Part shown: in pieces, positions 55,785-64,000 of the stretch
Position numbering within the stretch: the stretch's first letter is position 1
How the letters are laid out: the number at the start of each line of letters is the position of its first letter
NCBI RefSeq assembly: GCF_037392515.1
Contig: NC_090288.1
Span: 54,793,673-54,857,672, forward strand
DNA length: 64,000 bases
Source of the DNA: Haliotis asinina
Taxonomy: Eukaryota > Mollusca > Gastropoda > Lepetellida > Haliotidae
Direction of reading: 5' to 3'
Notes under the pieces: model-generated
What the model saw: the letters and a program-made list of their open reading frames with translations, nothing else
The model's database searches: none
What the model was told of the DNA's origin: nothing
Program-made: the position numbers and the translations under genes

Positions 55785-58700
55785 ATGGACATTGACAAAC
55801 TTATCAAACTGGGTCAGAGTTTAGGGTATGAGAAAGATGATTTGAGAGTGTTTGTGAAAGAGCAAATGGAGTTGGAGAATGAGAAAGAAAAGGACAGGCT
55901 CGAACGGGAGGAAAGAGCTAGGGAGCGGGAGATTAAAAAGTTAGAACTGGAGGAAAGAAAGGAGAAAGAAAGGTTAGAATGGGAACGAGAGAGAGAACGA
56001 TTAGAATTGGAGAAAGAAAAGTGTAAAATACAGTCAAATGAAAGAATAGAACTAGCCAAGTTAGAAAAGAGTGCGGCAGGAAATCAAGAAGGGCAGGTAG
56101 GAGAGAATAGATCGGCAGCCATTCCCAAGATGCCTAAAATGCCTCCATTTGACGACCACAATGACAATATTGATGCATATCTGCAAAGGTTTGAACGTGT
56201 AGCTACAGCGCAAGGCTGGGACCCGTCCCATTGGGCAGCTTACCTGTGTACTCTGCTGAAAGGTAAGGCTTTAGAAGTATACTCCCGGTTAAATGCCTTT
56301 GAGGCTGAAAATTACAATGCAGTTAAAACTGCATTACTTAAACGCTATGAAATGACTGAGGATGGATTCCATCAGAAATTTAGGACTGCTAAAACTGAAA
56401 CAGGTGAGATTTTCATACAATTTGTAGTTAGAATTGAGAACTATTTCAACAGATGGATTGAACTAAGTGGTACACAAAAGACGTTCGAAGGTGTGAGAGA
56501 TTTGCTGCTGCGTGAACAGATTTTGAATGTGACTGGAAGGGATCTGGGTATATTCTTGAGAGAGAGAAAGCCAAAAGACGCGATGGAAATGGCTAGACTA
56601 GCAGAGCAATTTATAGAAGCTAGAGGTACGAGTCATGGAAGATACAATAGACCAGTTATTCCAGGTCAAACTGACAAGCAGGTTTCCAAAGGGAAAATAG
56701 TCGAGGGTAGCGCATCAGGTAAACATGGTACTTGTTCCAAACAATTTGTTCCTATTAAGGAAAGGACATGTTACAACTGCAATCAAACTGGGCATTTGGC
56801 AGCACAGTGCAAGAAACCCAAGTTTAAAGTGGCAAGTATCCAGGTGAGTGAAGACAACACAAACATGTCTCTAATACATCCAGATAACACAAAAGTAGAG
56901 CCCTGCATACATGAAGTTCTAGATGGTGATGCAGCAACTTCAGAGGAGGTTACTAAAGCAGATGTAGCCTCAGGGAGTGTGCTTACCAAAGATCACCGCA
57001 TGCCATTTTATCAGGGAAAGGTAAACGACACTCCAGTAGATGTGCTTAGAGACACGGGATGTAACGGTGTAATAGTGAGGAGGTCAATGGTAAAAGATGC
57101 ATGTTTGACTTCAGAAACACAATCTTGTAAATTAGCAGATAGCAGGATCTTGACACTTCCGGTAGCATGGATTACTGTAAATACGCCCTTTTACACGGGT
57201 ATGGTGAGAGCAGCATGTATGGACACACCAATCTGTGACTTAATATTAGGCAATATTCCCGGAGTTAGAGAGCCAGGAGATCCAGACTTGATGTGGGATA
57301 AGCAGGACATTAAAACAGTAGGTGCTGTAGAGACAAGGAGCCAGAGAAGAGTACGCCAAGTAGGCATGGAACCCTTGAAGACATTGGAACCTGTTGGGTT
57401 GACACTGAGTCGAGGTGAGTTCGTATCCCTACAACATCAGGATTCAAGTCTGAACAAAATAAGAAAATTAGTGGAAGAAGGTAAGATTAGGGAGACCCGA
57501 CATAGTACTTCCTCTTACTTTGTGGAGAATGATATGCTGTATAGGAAGCATACTTCCAATAAAATGGACAATGGTAAACAAGTTGTACAGGCAGTAGTAC
57601 CGGTTGGATTGCGCACACAGGTAATGAAAGTATGTCATGAAGCACTGATGGGTGGACATCTTGGAATCAAGAAGACTCTAGATAGGGTAATCTCACAGTT
57701 TTATTGGCCAGGAGTAATTGGTGATGTCAGGAGACATGTTCAGTCTTGTGATATTTGTCAACGTACCATGCCGAAGGGAAAGGTAAGGAAAATACCACTG
57801 GGACAAATGCCATTAATTGAAGTGCCATTTGAGAGGGTAGCTGTTGATTTGATTGGTCCATTGTATCCTGTCACAGACAAGGGTAATAGGTATATACTGA
57901 CGGTGGTTGATTATGCAACACGATACCCAGAAGCAGTAGCTTTACCCAGAGTAGAGACGGAATATGTTGCCGAAGCTCTGTTCGAGATATTCAGTAGGGT
58001 TGGTATCCCCAAGGAGATATTAACAGACATGGGAGCCCAGTTCACGTCAGGCGTGATGAAGGAGGTAAGTAGACTATTGTCCATACATCAGCTTACTACT
58101 TCCCCTTATCATCCAATGTGCAATGGCCTAGTAGAGAAGTTCAATGGAACCCTGAAGACGATGCTGAAACGGATGTGTGCAGAACGACCAAATGACTGGG
58201 ACAGGTATGTATCTGCTTTGTTATTTGCTTACCGAGAGGTACCTCAAGAGAGTTTGGGTTTTGCCCCATTTGAACTCTTATATGGACGCACTGTGAGAGG
58301 ACCAGTACAGATTCTGAGGGAAATCTGGACAAGAGATATACCAAATCCAGAGGTAAGAACCACATATGAGTATGTGCTAGATCTTCAAAACCGTCTTGAG
58401 GAGACTATTCACGTAGCACAGCAAGAACTTCAAAAGAAAGCATGTAAATACAAAAAGTTCTTTGATGTGAAGTCCAAGCCAAGAAAAATGAAGGTTGGTG
58501 ATAAAGTATTAATTCTGTTGCCCACTGATTCAAACAAACTGTTGCTGCAGTGGAAAGGGCCATATGAAATACTGGATACCTTTGGCATTGGCAATTACAG
58601 AATACAGGTTGGTAACAAGATTAAAACCTATCATGCCAATCTACTGAAAAGGTACATTGAGAGAGAGGAGGTCAAGGACACAGCTGTATGTGACGTCAGC

Positions 58701-59522
58701 ATAGCTCAACTTGTGCATGTCAGTGCTGGTCTGGTGGATGTCAAGGCTGAAGAGGTGAGTATGTTAGACATAGCTTCACCTTCTTTAGTTTCTAAGGAAA
58801 CGTATCAGGATGTAGACATTTCTGAAGATTTGACAGAGGAGCAACAAAATGATGTGAAGGAGCTCATAAGTGAATTCAAAGATGTACTGAGTGATTTACC
58901 AGGGAAGGTAGATTGTATGGAATATAAGATCAAGCTGACATGTAATGAGCCTATAGCGTTGTTGGGACTGACCGGGTACTACCGGAAATTTATCCCAAAC
59001 TATGCAGCCATAGCAGTTCCGTTAACTGATCTCACAAAGAAAGGAAAGCCAAACAAGGTAATATGGACAGAAAGCCAGGAATTAGCTTTCACTACGTTAA
59101 GAACCCATATGTCAAGATTTCCTATCTTGAAACTACCCGACTTGAAGAAACCATTCTTGGTAAGAACAGACGCTTCTGACGTTGGAATCGGAGCTGTACT
59201 GCTACAAGAACAGGAAGGTGAGCGATTTCCAATATTGTTTGTGAGTCGGAAGTTAGTAGATCGTGAGAGAGCGTATTCTACAATAGAAAAAGAGTGTTTG
59301 GCTATTGTGTGGGCAATACAGAAGTTAGAAAGATATCTGTATGGGAGAGAATTTATTTTGGAGACTGACCCTCAGCCCTTAATATGGATGACCAAGGCAA
59401 AAATGACCAATGGACGAGTGATGAGGTGGGCCCTGACTTTGCAACCCTACAGATTTCTAATTCGTGCAATCAAAGGAAGTGAGAATGTTGGGGCTGATCT
59501 CTTGAGCCGGTGTTCACCCTAG
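55785..59522 (+). CDS. gag-pol: Gag-Pol polyprotein, order Gag-PR-INT-RT(remnant)-RNase H
   Basis: One frame of 1,245 residues from the ATG beginning MDIDKLIKLG. In order: a highly charged coiled coil (about 20-95); Gag (about 115-290); a CCHC zinc knuckle CYNCNQTGHLAAQC (329-342); retropepsin with DTG (423-425); integrase with zinc-binding H618, H625, C655, C658, a DD35E triad D688, D748, E784 and a GPY/F-like WKGPYEI (923-929); a short RT N-terminal lead (about 1010-1058); an abrupt join at about 1059 to the RT thumb/connection GLTGYYRKF; then RNase H with D1129, E1170, D1195, D1238. The fingers/palm part of RT, including the YxDD site, is absent while the frame stays open. No stop or frameshift separates gag from pol. 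RNase H reads TDPQPL where relatives usually have TDHQPL. Confidence 0.93.
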   Translation: MDIDKLIKLGQSLGYEKDDLRVFVKEQMELENEKEKDRLEREERAREREIKKLELEERKEKERLEWERERERLELEKEKCKIQSNERIELAKLEKSAAGNQEGQVGENRSAAIPKMPKMPPFDDHNDNIDAYLQRFERVATAQGWDPSHWAAYLCTLLKGKALEVYSRLNAFEAENYNAVKTALLKRYEMTEDGFHQKFRTAKTETGEIFIQFVVRIENYFNRWIELSGTQKTFEGVRDLLLREQILNVTGRDLGIFLRERKPKDAMEMARLAEQFIEARGTSHGRYNRPVIPGQTDKQVSKGKIVEGSASGKHGTCSKQFVPIKERTCYNCNQTGHLAAQCKKPKFKVASIQVSEDNTNMSLIHPDNTKVEPCIHEVLDGDAATSEEVTKADVASGSVLTKDHRMPFYQGKVNDTPVDVLRDTGCNGVIVRRSMVKDACLTSETQSCKLADSRILTLPVAWITVNTPFYTGMVRAACMDTPICDLILGNIPGVREPGDPDLMWDKQDIKTVGAVETRSQRRVRQVGMEPLKTLEPVGLTLSRGEFVSLQHQDSSLNKIRKLVEEGKIRETRHSTSSYFVENDMLYRKHTSNKMDNGKQVVQAVVPVGLRTQVMKVCHEALMGGHLGIKKTLDRVISQFYWPGVIGDVRRHVQSCDICQRTMPKGKVRKIPLGQMPLIEVPFERVAVDLIGPLYPVTDKGNRYILTVVDYATRYPEAVALPRVETEYVAEALFEIFSRVGIPKEILTDMGAQFTSGVMKEVSRLLSIHQLTTSPYHPMCNGLVEKFNGTLKTMLKRMCAERPNDWDRYVSALLFAYREVPQESLGFAPFELLYGRTVRGPVQILREIWTRDIPNPEVRTTYEYVLDLQNRLEETIHVAQQELQKKACKYKKFFDVKSKPRKMKVGDKVLILLPTDSNKLLLQWKGPYEILDTFGIGNYRIQVGNKIKTYHANLLKRYIEREEVKDTAVCDVSIAQLVHVSAGLVDVKAEEVSMLDIASPSLVSKETYQDVDISEDLTEEQQNDVKELISEFKDVLSDLPGKVDCMEYKIKLTCNEPIALLGLTGYYRKFIPNYAAIAVPLTDLTKKGKPNKVIWTESQELAFTTLRTHMSRFPILKLPDLKKPFLVRTDASDVGIGAVLLQEQEGERFPILFVSRKLVDRERAYSTIEKECLAIVWAIQKLERYLYGREFILETDPQPLIWMTKAKMTNGRVMRWALTLQPYRFLIRAIKGSENVGADLLSRCSP
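58955..58968 (+). other. Junction of the in-frame RT deletion
   Basis: At residues 1058-1061 the text passes directly from CNEPIAL, typical of the region before RT, to LGLTGYYRKF, typical of the region after the RT palm. From family knowledge roughly 180-200 residues are missing. The repeated ttg around 58,959-58,964 could be a microhomology at the join. Confidence 0.8.
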
Positions 59523-59714
59523 TCATACTATGTGTATGGCAGTGTGTAAATAATGTACTCTCTGCATATCCAGATTATTTGTCAGCAGTTATTTCTTATG
59601 TATTACTGTGCTATTGTACATTTAGACAATTGTGTTTTATGATATTTATGCATTAAAACAAACTTAAATGTGATCTTGAGTGTAATATATAATTGTACTT
59701 GTGTACAATTACTT
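59523..59714 (+). other. 3' untranslated internal region of the LTR element
   Basis: Short AT-rich stretch between the pol stop and the polypurine tract. There is no env or other frame. Confidence 0.7.
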
Positions 59715-59728
59715 GAAGAGGGGAGTGA
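59715..59728 (+). other. Polypurine tract
   Basis: gaagaggggag followed by tga, directly against the TG of the 3' LTR. This is the expected plus-strand primer for LTR elements. Confidence 0.85.
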
Positions 59729-60937
59729 TGTCAAGATCACAGATGATTTCGTTTATATAATTAGTTTATGGTACTGTAAATAGATGTAGTATGGTATTGT
59801 TAGAGTGTGTTATATATTGTTGGGAGTTGTTGTTAGATTATGTTCGGTAATACTATGGGAACAGGGTTATGTTCAGGGAAGCGTGACCAGGTATGGCCAG
59901 AGAGCTGGGGTGTTAATTTGTAAACAATAGAGAGGTGTTGAGTAGCTTGGGTATGGGAGGTCAATATAAATAGTGAGGAAGGGTAGTAATCTGCACAGTC
60001 AGCCAGAATCACCACTGTGTTCACCTGTATGGGTTCAACTTTTGTATGGGATTGCATCTCACGCTGGCTGGCGTAAGTTTTTATTATCATTATTACTTTT
60101 GTATTTATTGATTGAGTAGATGTAGCAAGAAATTGTTTTACTGATGTAGTATTTCTAGATATATGTGCATATTGTAACACTATATAGCCACAAAGCCATT
60201 CAAAATTTGAATGTTATCGTTCCACAAAAACTGTTCCACTTTCAAATATGTAAATCGGAGTAAAGTACATGCATAAAGTATAAGACATTGACACATGTCT
60301 TACTGAGTAACTGTAGTTACTTATATTGTATTGTAGTGTCCCGGAACTGGCCGGTTATCCTTAAAGTAAGGAGAGGGGTATTATCTCCGCCTGTAAGGAG
60401 ACAGACAAGAGTCTTCCCTGTTGTACAAGGAGCATGTATCTCCTAGTAATGTGAGATGTGGATGGCACAGCCATCAACCATTACACAGGCCCCTTAAACT
60501 CCGTGAGGGAAACCATCGCCTGGGTGTGAGGGATACCACACAAATACCATGACGTCACCAAGTGGAACCAAAGTGCACTGACATTCTGATTACATTGTAA
60601 AGAGAAAGTGTTCTCTCTGAGTGGCTAATTCCTTTATTGTTATTTAGTTCAATTGTTTAGTTTCTGATTGGGATTATATGTAATCATTATCTATATTAGT
60701 GAGGGTATTAGGATTTTAGTGTAGTTAGTAGTAGTAGTAGTATTATTAGAACTTTAGCAATATAAGTGGTAGACAGAACTGTATATGTAGCTAGGTTAGG
60801 TAATTAGATTAGTTAGTTGTATTTGCACCTGTAGAATTAGTTTAGTATAGGTATTGGGGTTACTTATATCTTAAGGGGAGGAATAAAGTTTTGCAAAACA
60901 AACTATTCTTCTGTTGTGGTTACTTTGGTATGTGACA
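59729..60937 (+). repeat. 3' LTR
   Basis: Compared line by line with 54,217-55,425. Length and sequence appear identical (no difference seen by eye), and it ends TGACA. Confidence 0.95.
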
Positions 60938-60942
60938 CACAC
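60938..60942. repeat. Target site duplication, right copy
   Basis: CACAC directly after the 3' LTR, matching 54,212-54,216. Confidence 0.85.
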
Positions 60943-61042
60943 TTACGATATTTGCACATGTCTGCCAGCAATTCAATCCATGATACTTGTGCAAATCATA
61001 TACATTGTAGTTTTCTCTCCCTCTCTCCCCCTCTCTCTCTCC

Positions 61043-61117
61043 ATACATACATACATACATACATACATACATACATACATTACATACATACCCACCTGCA
61101 TGCATGCATGCATGCAT

Positions 61118-61172
<55 letters not shown>

Positions 61173-61204
61173 CATACATACATACATACATACATACATA
61201 CATT
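61043..61204. repeat. Compound tetranucleotide microsatellite
   Basis: An (ATAC)n run, then (TGCA)n and (CGCA)n from about 61,099 to 61,171, then (ATAC)n again, preceded by a CT-rich patch at 61,015-61,042. Point changes turn one tetranucleotide into the next. Its artificial Cys-Val-Arg-Ala and His-Thr frames are not genes. Confidence 0.95.
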
Positions 61205-61318
61205 CCTGCCCCACTGTAGACACCCGTTACAGTGGCAAATCAATATATCACCTTAAATGAACTTGATATGGAGTGTTTAATGGACGCTTATTTATTGTCT
61301 TATATACATGCATAATAT

Positions 61319-61397
61319 AGGCTGGCTGGCTGGCTGGTTGGCTGGCTGGCTGGTTGGCTGGTTGGCTGGTTGGCTGGTTGGCTGGTTGGCTGGCTTC
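61319..61397. repeat. (GGCT)n / (GGTT)n microsatellite
   Basis: ggctggctggctggctggtt-type units, about 20 tetranucleotides, with regular alternation of ggct and ggtt in the second half. Confidence 0.9.
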
Positions 61398-61431
61398 TTC
61401 GTTACCTGGCTAGCTGGGTGGTTGGTAGGCT

Positions 61432-61530
61432 GACACCAGAAATGAGATTCACACATTGTACCCATGTAGGGAATCGAACCCGGGTTTTCGGCGTGACGCT
61501 TTAACCACTAATCTTCCCCACGGCCCCGCG
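61432..61530 (-). repeat. tRNA-derived SINE head, minus strand
   Basis: In reverse complement it reads tagtggttaaagcgtcacgc (A-box-like), then cgaaaacccgggttcgattc (B-box GGTTCGATTC), then ctacatgggtacaatgtgtg and atttctggtgtc. This is the same head as 3,262-3,415. The 3' part is missing. A functional tRNA is unlikely: the anticodon arm is not convincing and no acceptor pairing was found. Confidence 0.7.
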
Positions 61531-61544
61531 TATACTGTGAACAC

Positions 61545-61547
61545 ATA

Positions 61548-61579
<32 letters not shown>

Positions 61580-61584
61580 CACAT
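61545..61584. repeat. (CGCA)n microsatellite
   Basis: About nine acgc units within a short stretch. Confidence 0.9.
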
Positions 61585-61852
61585 GCATATTCCTCAGGTG
61601 CGCACAGTAAACAAACACAACAGAAAACTACAAAAGTTCGTGGTTATAAACCAGCATCAAATGCTGATGATACCAAACAGACAGGTGAGCGTATTGTGCC
61701 TCACCGCTAACACCAGTCACAAACACATGCAAAGGCAGAGTTAACATATAACCGCAGCAGACAAAGGTGCATGTACACGGCTACGAAAAGAAACTGTCAC
61801 GAACGTACTGGATAACATGTTAGTTTGGAATATTGGATATATATTAGTTTAA

Positions 61853-61955
61853 TGAAAGAGTGAATGAGTCTAGTTTTACACCGCACTACTCCCACTGAAT
61901 TGGGGCCGTCTGTAAATAAAACAAAATAAAGTCTCGACCACACAATCCACCAGAC
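61853..61955 (+). repeat. SINE fragment, plus strand
   Basis: agagtgaatgagtctagttt, tacaccgcact, gccgtctgtaaata, and ctcgaccacacaatccacca match the first third of the family, with a small insertion of aaaataaa. Confidence 0.65.
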
Positions 61956-62700
61956 AAACACTGAAAAATAACATACCAAATTCCTTCTGTTCAGACAGCT
62001 TGTGTGTTGAGGGAATAAATGTATGAGCCGATTTTTATGCTACTCCACGACGTATTGTACCATTTTCTAGATCAGAACAGCCTGTTATAGAAGATCCATC
62101 CAATTGCGATGTACCCGTGTCGACTAGCACTCTTTTAACTGAACTTTTGTTTTTCGACGGCGTAAAGGAAAACATTCTTCAGTCAGTGCGATGACGTATA
62201 CCCTTTTGGTTTAAGCCGGAAGTACATATATGGTAGTGACAATACAAGAAACAAAAACCTTGTGGTCTATCCTCTTATCGTTTCCCGCACGTCCAAGGCA
62301 CGCAACTCTGCACAGACAGCCTCCAATGACCCCGCTCTCTGTCACTGTCTACACGGGTTATACGTGAAGTTAGTCCCACAATCCCACATGTCTTTGCATT
62401 TTTATACAAGACAAAATAATATGTTTTTGTCGCAATAACCTGATCTTGCGTCTCCCGAATTAGAGCCAAATGCTGCCTACACAGCACTATCCTGCTACCG
62501 TGAACATCATGTACTTCATTCGTTCAGAATGCCCATACCAGGATCCTGTCTGAACATGATCGGCTACGGTCTATGTGGTTACGGAAAGAGCCGGAAAAGG
62601 GCGAGGTTGGCTGAAATTTACGTCATCCATTAATGAGTTCCACGAAAGAGCGCAGGTAGGAACCCAGAATACCCGTACAAATAGCGTACCGGCTTCGTGA
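61956..62700. other. Intergenic, possible promoter side of the TRIM gene
   Basis: No gene is visible. A CRE-like ttacgtcat lies near 62,620, shortly before the putative first exon. Confidence 0.3.
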
Positions 62701-62744
62701 GAACAACAAGTATTCAGCGACACTTCGTTACTGTGTATCGAGGT
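62701..62744 (+). other. Putative noncoding first exon end of the TRIM gene
   Basis: The sequence tatcgag/gttagt gives a plausible 5' splice donor at 62,745, and the coding exon starts after a good acceptor at 63,420. The exon start is not defined; this is inference from splice-site shape only. Confidence 0.2.
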
Positions 62745-63421
62745 TAGTATGAAGTGTTTCGGATCAGGAAAATACTTAAAATATCTCCTTAAGCTGTTAT
62801 TATAACAAACAAGACATGGGCCATGATCATGAGGGTATTTGGAGAAACAGAAAGTAGGACCCGGAAGAAAAGCATCATTTTGTTATCAAAAGCTGCTTTG
62901 TGGGTTGGTAAAAGTTTGTGAGACGTTTATGTTTCTAAATGGAGCTTTAGCAACCGACTTTAGCTGTTTGAAAATTATATGAATGCCACATAATCCACAC
63001 TCAACGTTAATCCCACTGTCCACGACTAGTTCGTTGATACCTGTTAACTCTGGGTCGGGTACCCACACCCCAATATCTACCCATATTACCCTACCCTATC
63101 AGTATAATCATTATGTTAAATACTGACATCAAATTTGCAGGTTACGCCCATGTTTCGTAACCATACATTATAATCAGTAGAAGTGAAATTATTTCTATAT
63201 CTTCAAAGGCAATGCATTCTATTTCTCATAAAAGAGTATAATATGACATTCTTACCTGTCCCAGATCCAGGTTACCCGATTCAATTTATTCTGATACTCC
63301 CCAGGTAATAAGTACGGAGTTGCCAAAGAAGAATTACATTGACTCATTTAGTGATTTTTGTAATGTCAGAGAGAGGGGTAACACTCATCAAACAAGTAGG
63401 TGGTAATGCTTGCATTACAGA

Positions 63422-64000
63422 ATGGCTGAGGCCCAGAAGGTGGACGTGAGTGCCCTCAAAGACACATTCCTGGAGTGTCCAGTGTGTGTGGAACACTTCA
63501 ACCAGACTGACCGACGTCCTCATCTCCTCATCGCCTGCCTCCACGCCTTCTGTACACAGTGTCTTCAGCAGCTACTCGCCAAGGAGGGGAAAGGGCAGAT
63601 CACATGTCCTCTTTGTCGTCGAGTCCAAAAGGTCCCAGGGAAGGTGAAGTCATTACCCGTGGATCCGGTCCGGGTGAAACTTGTGGATTTTGTTCAGATG
63701 AAGAAAGATGGGAAGGTACCATGCACAGACTGTCCTGATGGAAGCTCTGCCTTCTCCAGGTGCCAAGAGTGTTCTTTGTATCTGTGCAAGCTGTGCACAT
63801 GTGTACACAAACGGCACCAACTGACGCACGACCATGAGATCATATCCTTGAATGAGGCACTGAAACAGCCCTTGAACAGGTTAGGCAAACGTCACTGCTG
63901 CACTCATCACCCTAAACACCAGCTGGAGTTCTTCTGTGTTACAGATGATACACTCTGTTGCATTTCTTGCACTGTTATAGAACATAAAGGTCATGGGTTC
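63422..64000 (+). CDS. TRIM-family RING/B-box E3 ubiquitin ligase, N-terminal part (runs off the window)
   Basis: Open for 193 codons from the ATG at 63,422 to the window end without a stop. Residues 19-65 form a C3HC4 RING (C19, C22, C39, H41, C44, C47, C62, C65), the E2-binding domain of ubiquitin ligases. Residues about 101-138 form a B-box 1 (C101, C104, C114, C117, C122, C125 and later His). Residues 160-191 form a B-box 2 (C160, H163, C172, D175, C180, C183, H188, H191). A coiled coil and a C-terminal NHL, filamin or other domain would be expected beyond the edge. The preceding ttgcattacag is a good splice acceptor one base before the ATG, so an upstream noncoding exon is likely. The subfamily cannot be told from this part; molluscs carry many such genes. 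Confidence 0.93.
   Translation, partial: MAEAQKVDVSALKDTFLECPVCVEHFNQTDRRPHLLIACLHAFCTQCLQQLLAKEGKGQITCPLCRRVQKVPGKVKSLPVDPVRVKLVDFVQMKKDGKVPCTDCPDGSSAFSRCQECSLYLCKLCTCVHKRHQLTHDHEIISLNEALKQPLNRLGKRHCCTHHPKHQLEFFCVTDDTLCCISCTVIEHKGHGF

Larger units (their letters stand above)
54217..60937 (+). mobile_element. Gmr1-like Ty3/gypsy LTR retrotransposon, RT-deleted
   Basis: A 6,721-bp element with two 1,209-bp LTRs at a constant 5,512-bp offset, 5-bp inverted ends (TGTCA...TGACA), a CACAC target duplication, a tRNA-Leu primer site, a polypurine tract and one gag-pol frame. Integrase lies upstream of RT/RNase H, the order known for Gmr1-like gypsy elements (and for copia), while the integrase carries a GPY/F-type module of Ty3/gypsy. 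No env frame follows. The LTRs show no difference by eye, so the insertion is probably young. The RT catalytic core is absent, so this copy should not be autonomous. Confidence 0.93.

Noticed and set aside
58955-58968. An intron or shifted RT explaining the missing RT core
   Set aside because: An intron would add sequence, not remove it. No RT palm motif is found elsewhere in the frame or in the element.
59523-59728. Possible env gene of a retrovirus-like element
   Set aside because: Only about 190 bp lie between the pol stop and the polypurine tract, with no open frame.
60914-61260. Overlapping Cys/Val/Arg/His-rich frames
   Set aside because: Artefacts of tetranucleotide repeats.
61432-61530. 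Functional tRNA gene
   Set aside because: A- and B-box-like motifs are present, but there is no convincing cloverleaf, and the same head occurs in a SINE at 3.3 kb.

Overview
The window looks like gene-poor nuclear DNA of a mollusc, most likely a vetigastropod such as an abalone. The main reason is a dispersed SINE of about 260 bp (near-consensus copies at about 47.36-47.62 kb and 48.49-48.75 kb) that I recognise from abalone-type sequence. The taxon is an inference from memory and was not checked against a database. Intron-bearing genes, long microsatellites, a Ty3/gypsy-type retrotransposon and a TRIM gene fit an invertebrate animal.

Layout. From 1 to about 12.4 kb I find no convincing protein gene. 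This stretch holds decayed SINE copies, microsatellites (CA at 4.5 kb, CT at 11.8 kb), a small palindromic tandem repeat at 6.46 kb, a diverged repeat pair (7.24 and 9.22 kb) and a short telomere-like tract at 11.68 kb. From about 12.42 to 46.48 kb, more than half of the window, there is one uninterrupted tandem array of a 26-bp monomer. The monomer is itself a doubled 13-bp unit, organised into higher-order repeats by a recurring 39-bp variant. From 46.5 to 50.2 kb there are more SINEs and an unassigned region open on both strands (49.3-49.8 kb).

Genes. A rhodopsin-class GPCR exon lies on the minus strand at 50.49-51.62 kb. A 54-bp minisatellite that stays open in one frame (about 51.79-53.01 kb) lies upstream of it. 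A structurally complete LTR retrotransposon spans 54,217-60,937, with 1,209-bp LTRs that look identical, TG...CA ends, a CACAC target duplication, a tRNA-Leu primer site, a polypurine tract and one gag-pol frame. Its domain order is Gag-PR-INT-RT-RNaseH, with integrase before RT as in Gmr1-like gypsy elements, and the catalytic core of RT is missing in frame. After it come compound tetranucleotide repeats and a tRNA-derived SINE head. The start of a TRIM-type RING/B-box gene runs off the right edge (63,422 onward).

Most worth a second look: the RT-less but young-looking Gmr1-like element, and the 34-kb array with half-integer higher-order spacing and nested duplications of 1,794 and 3,510 bp. 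There is no sign that the genes here work together; they look like independent loci in repeat-rich DNA.
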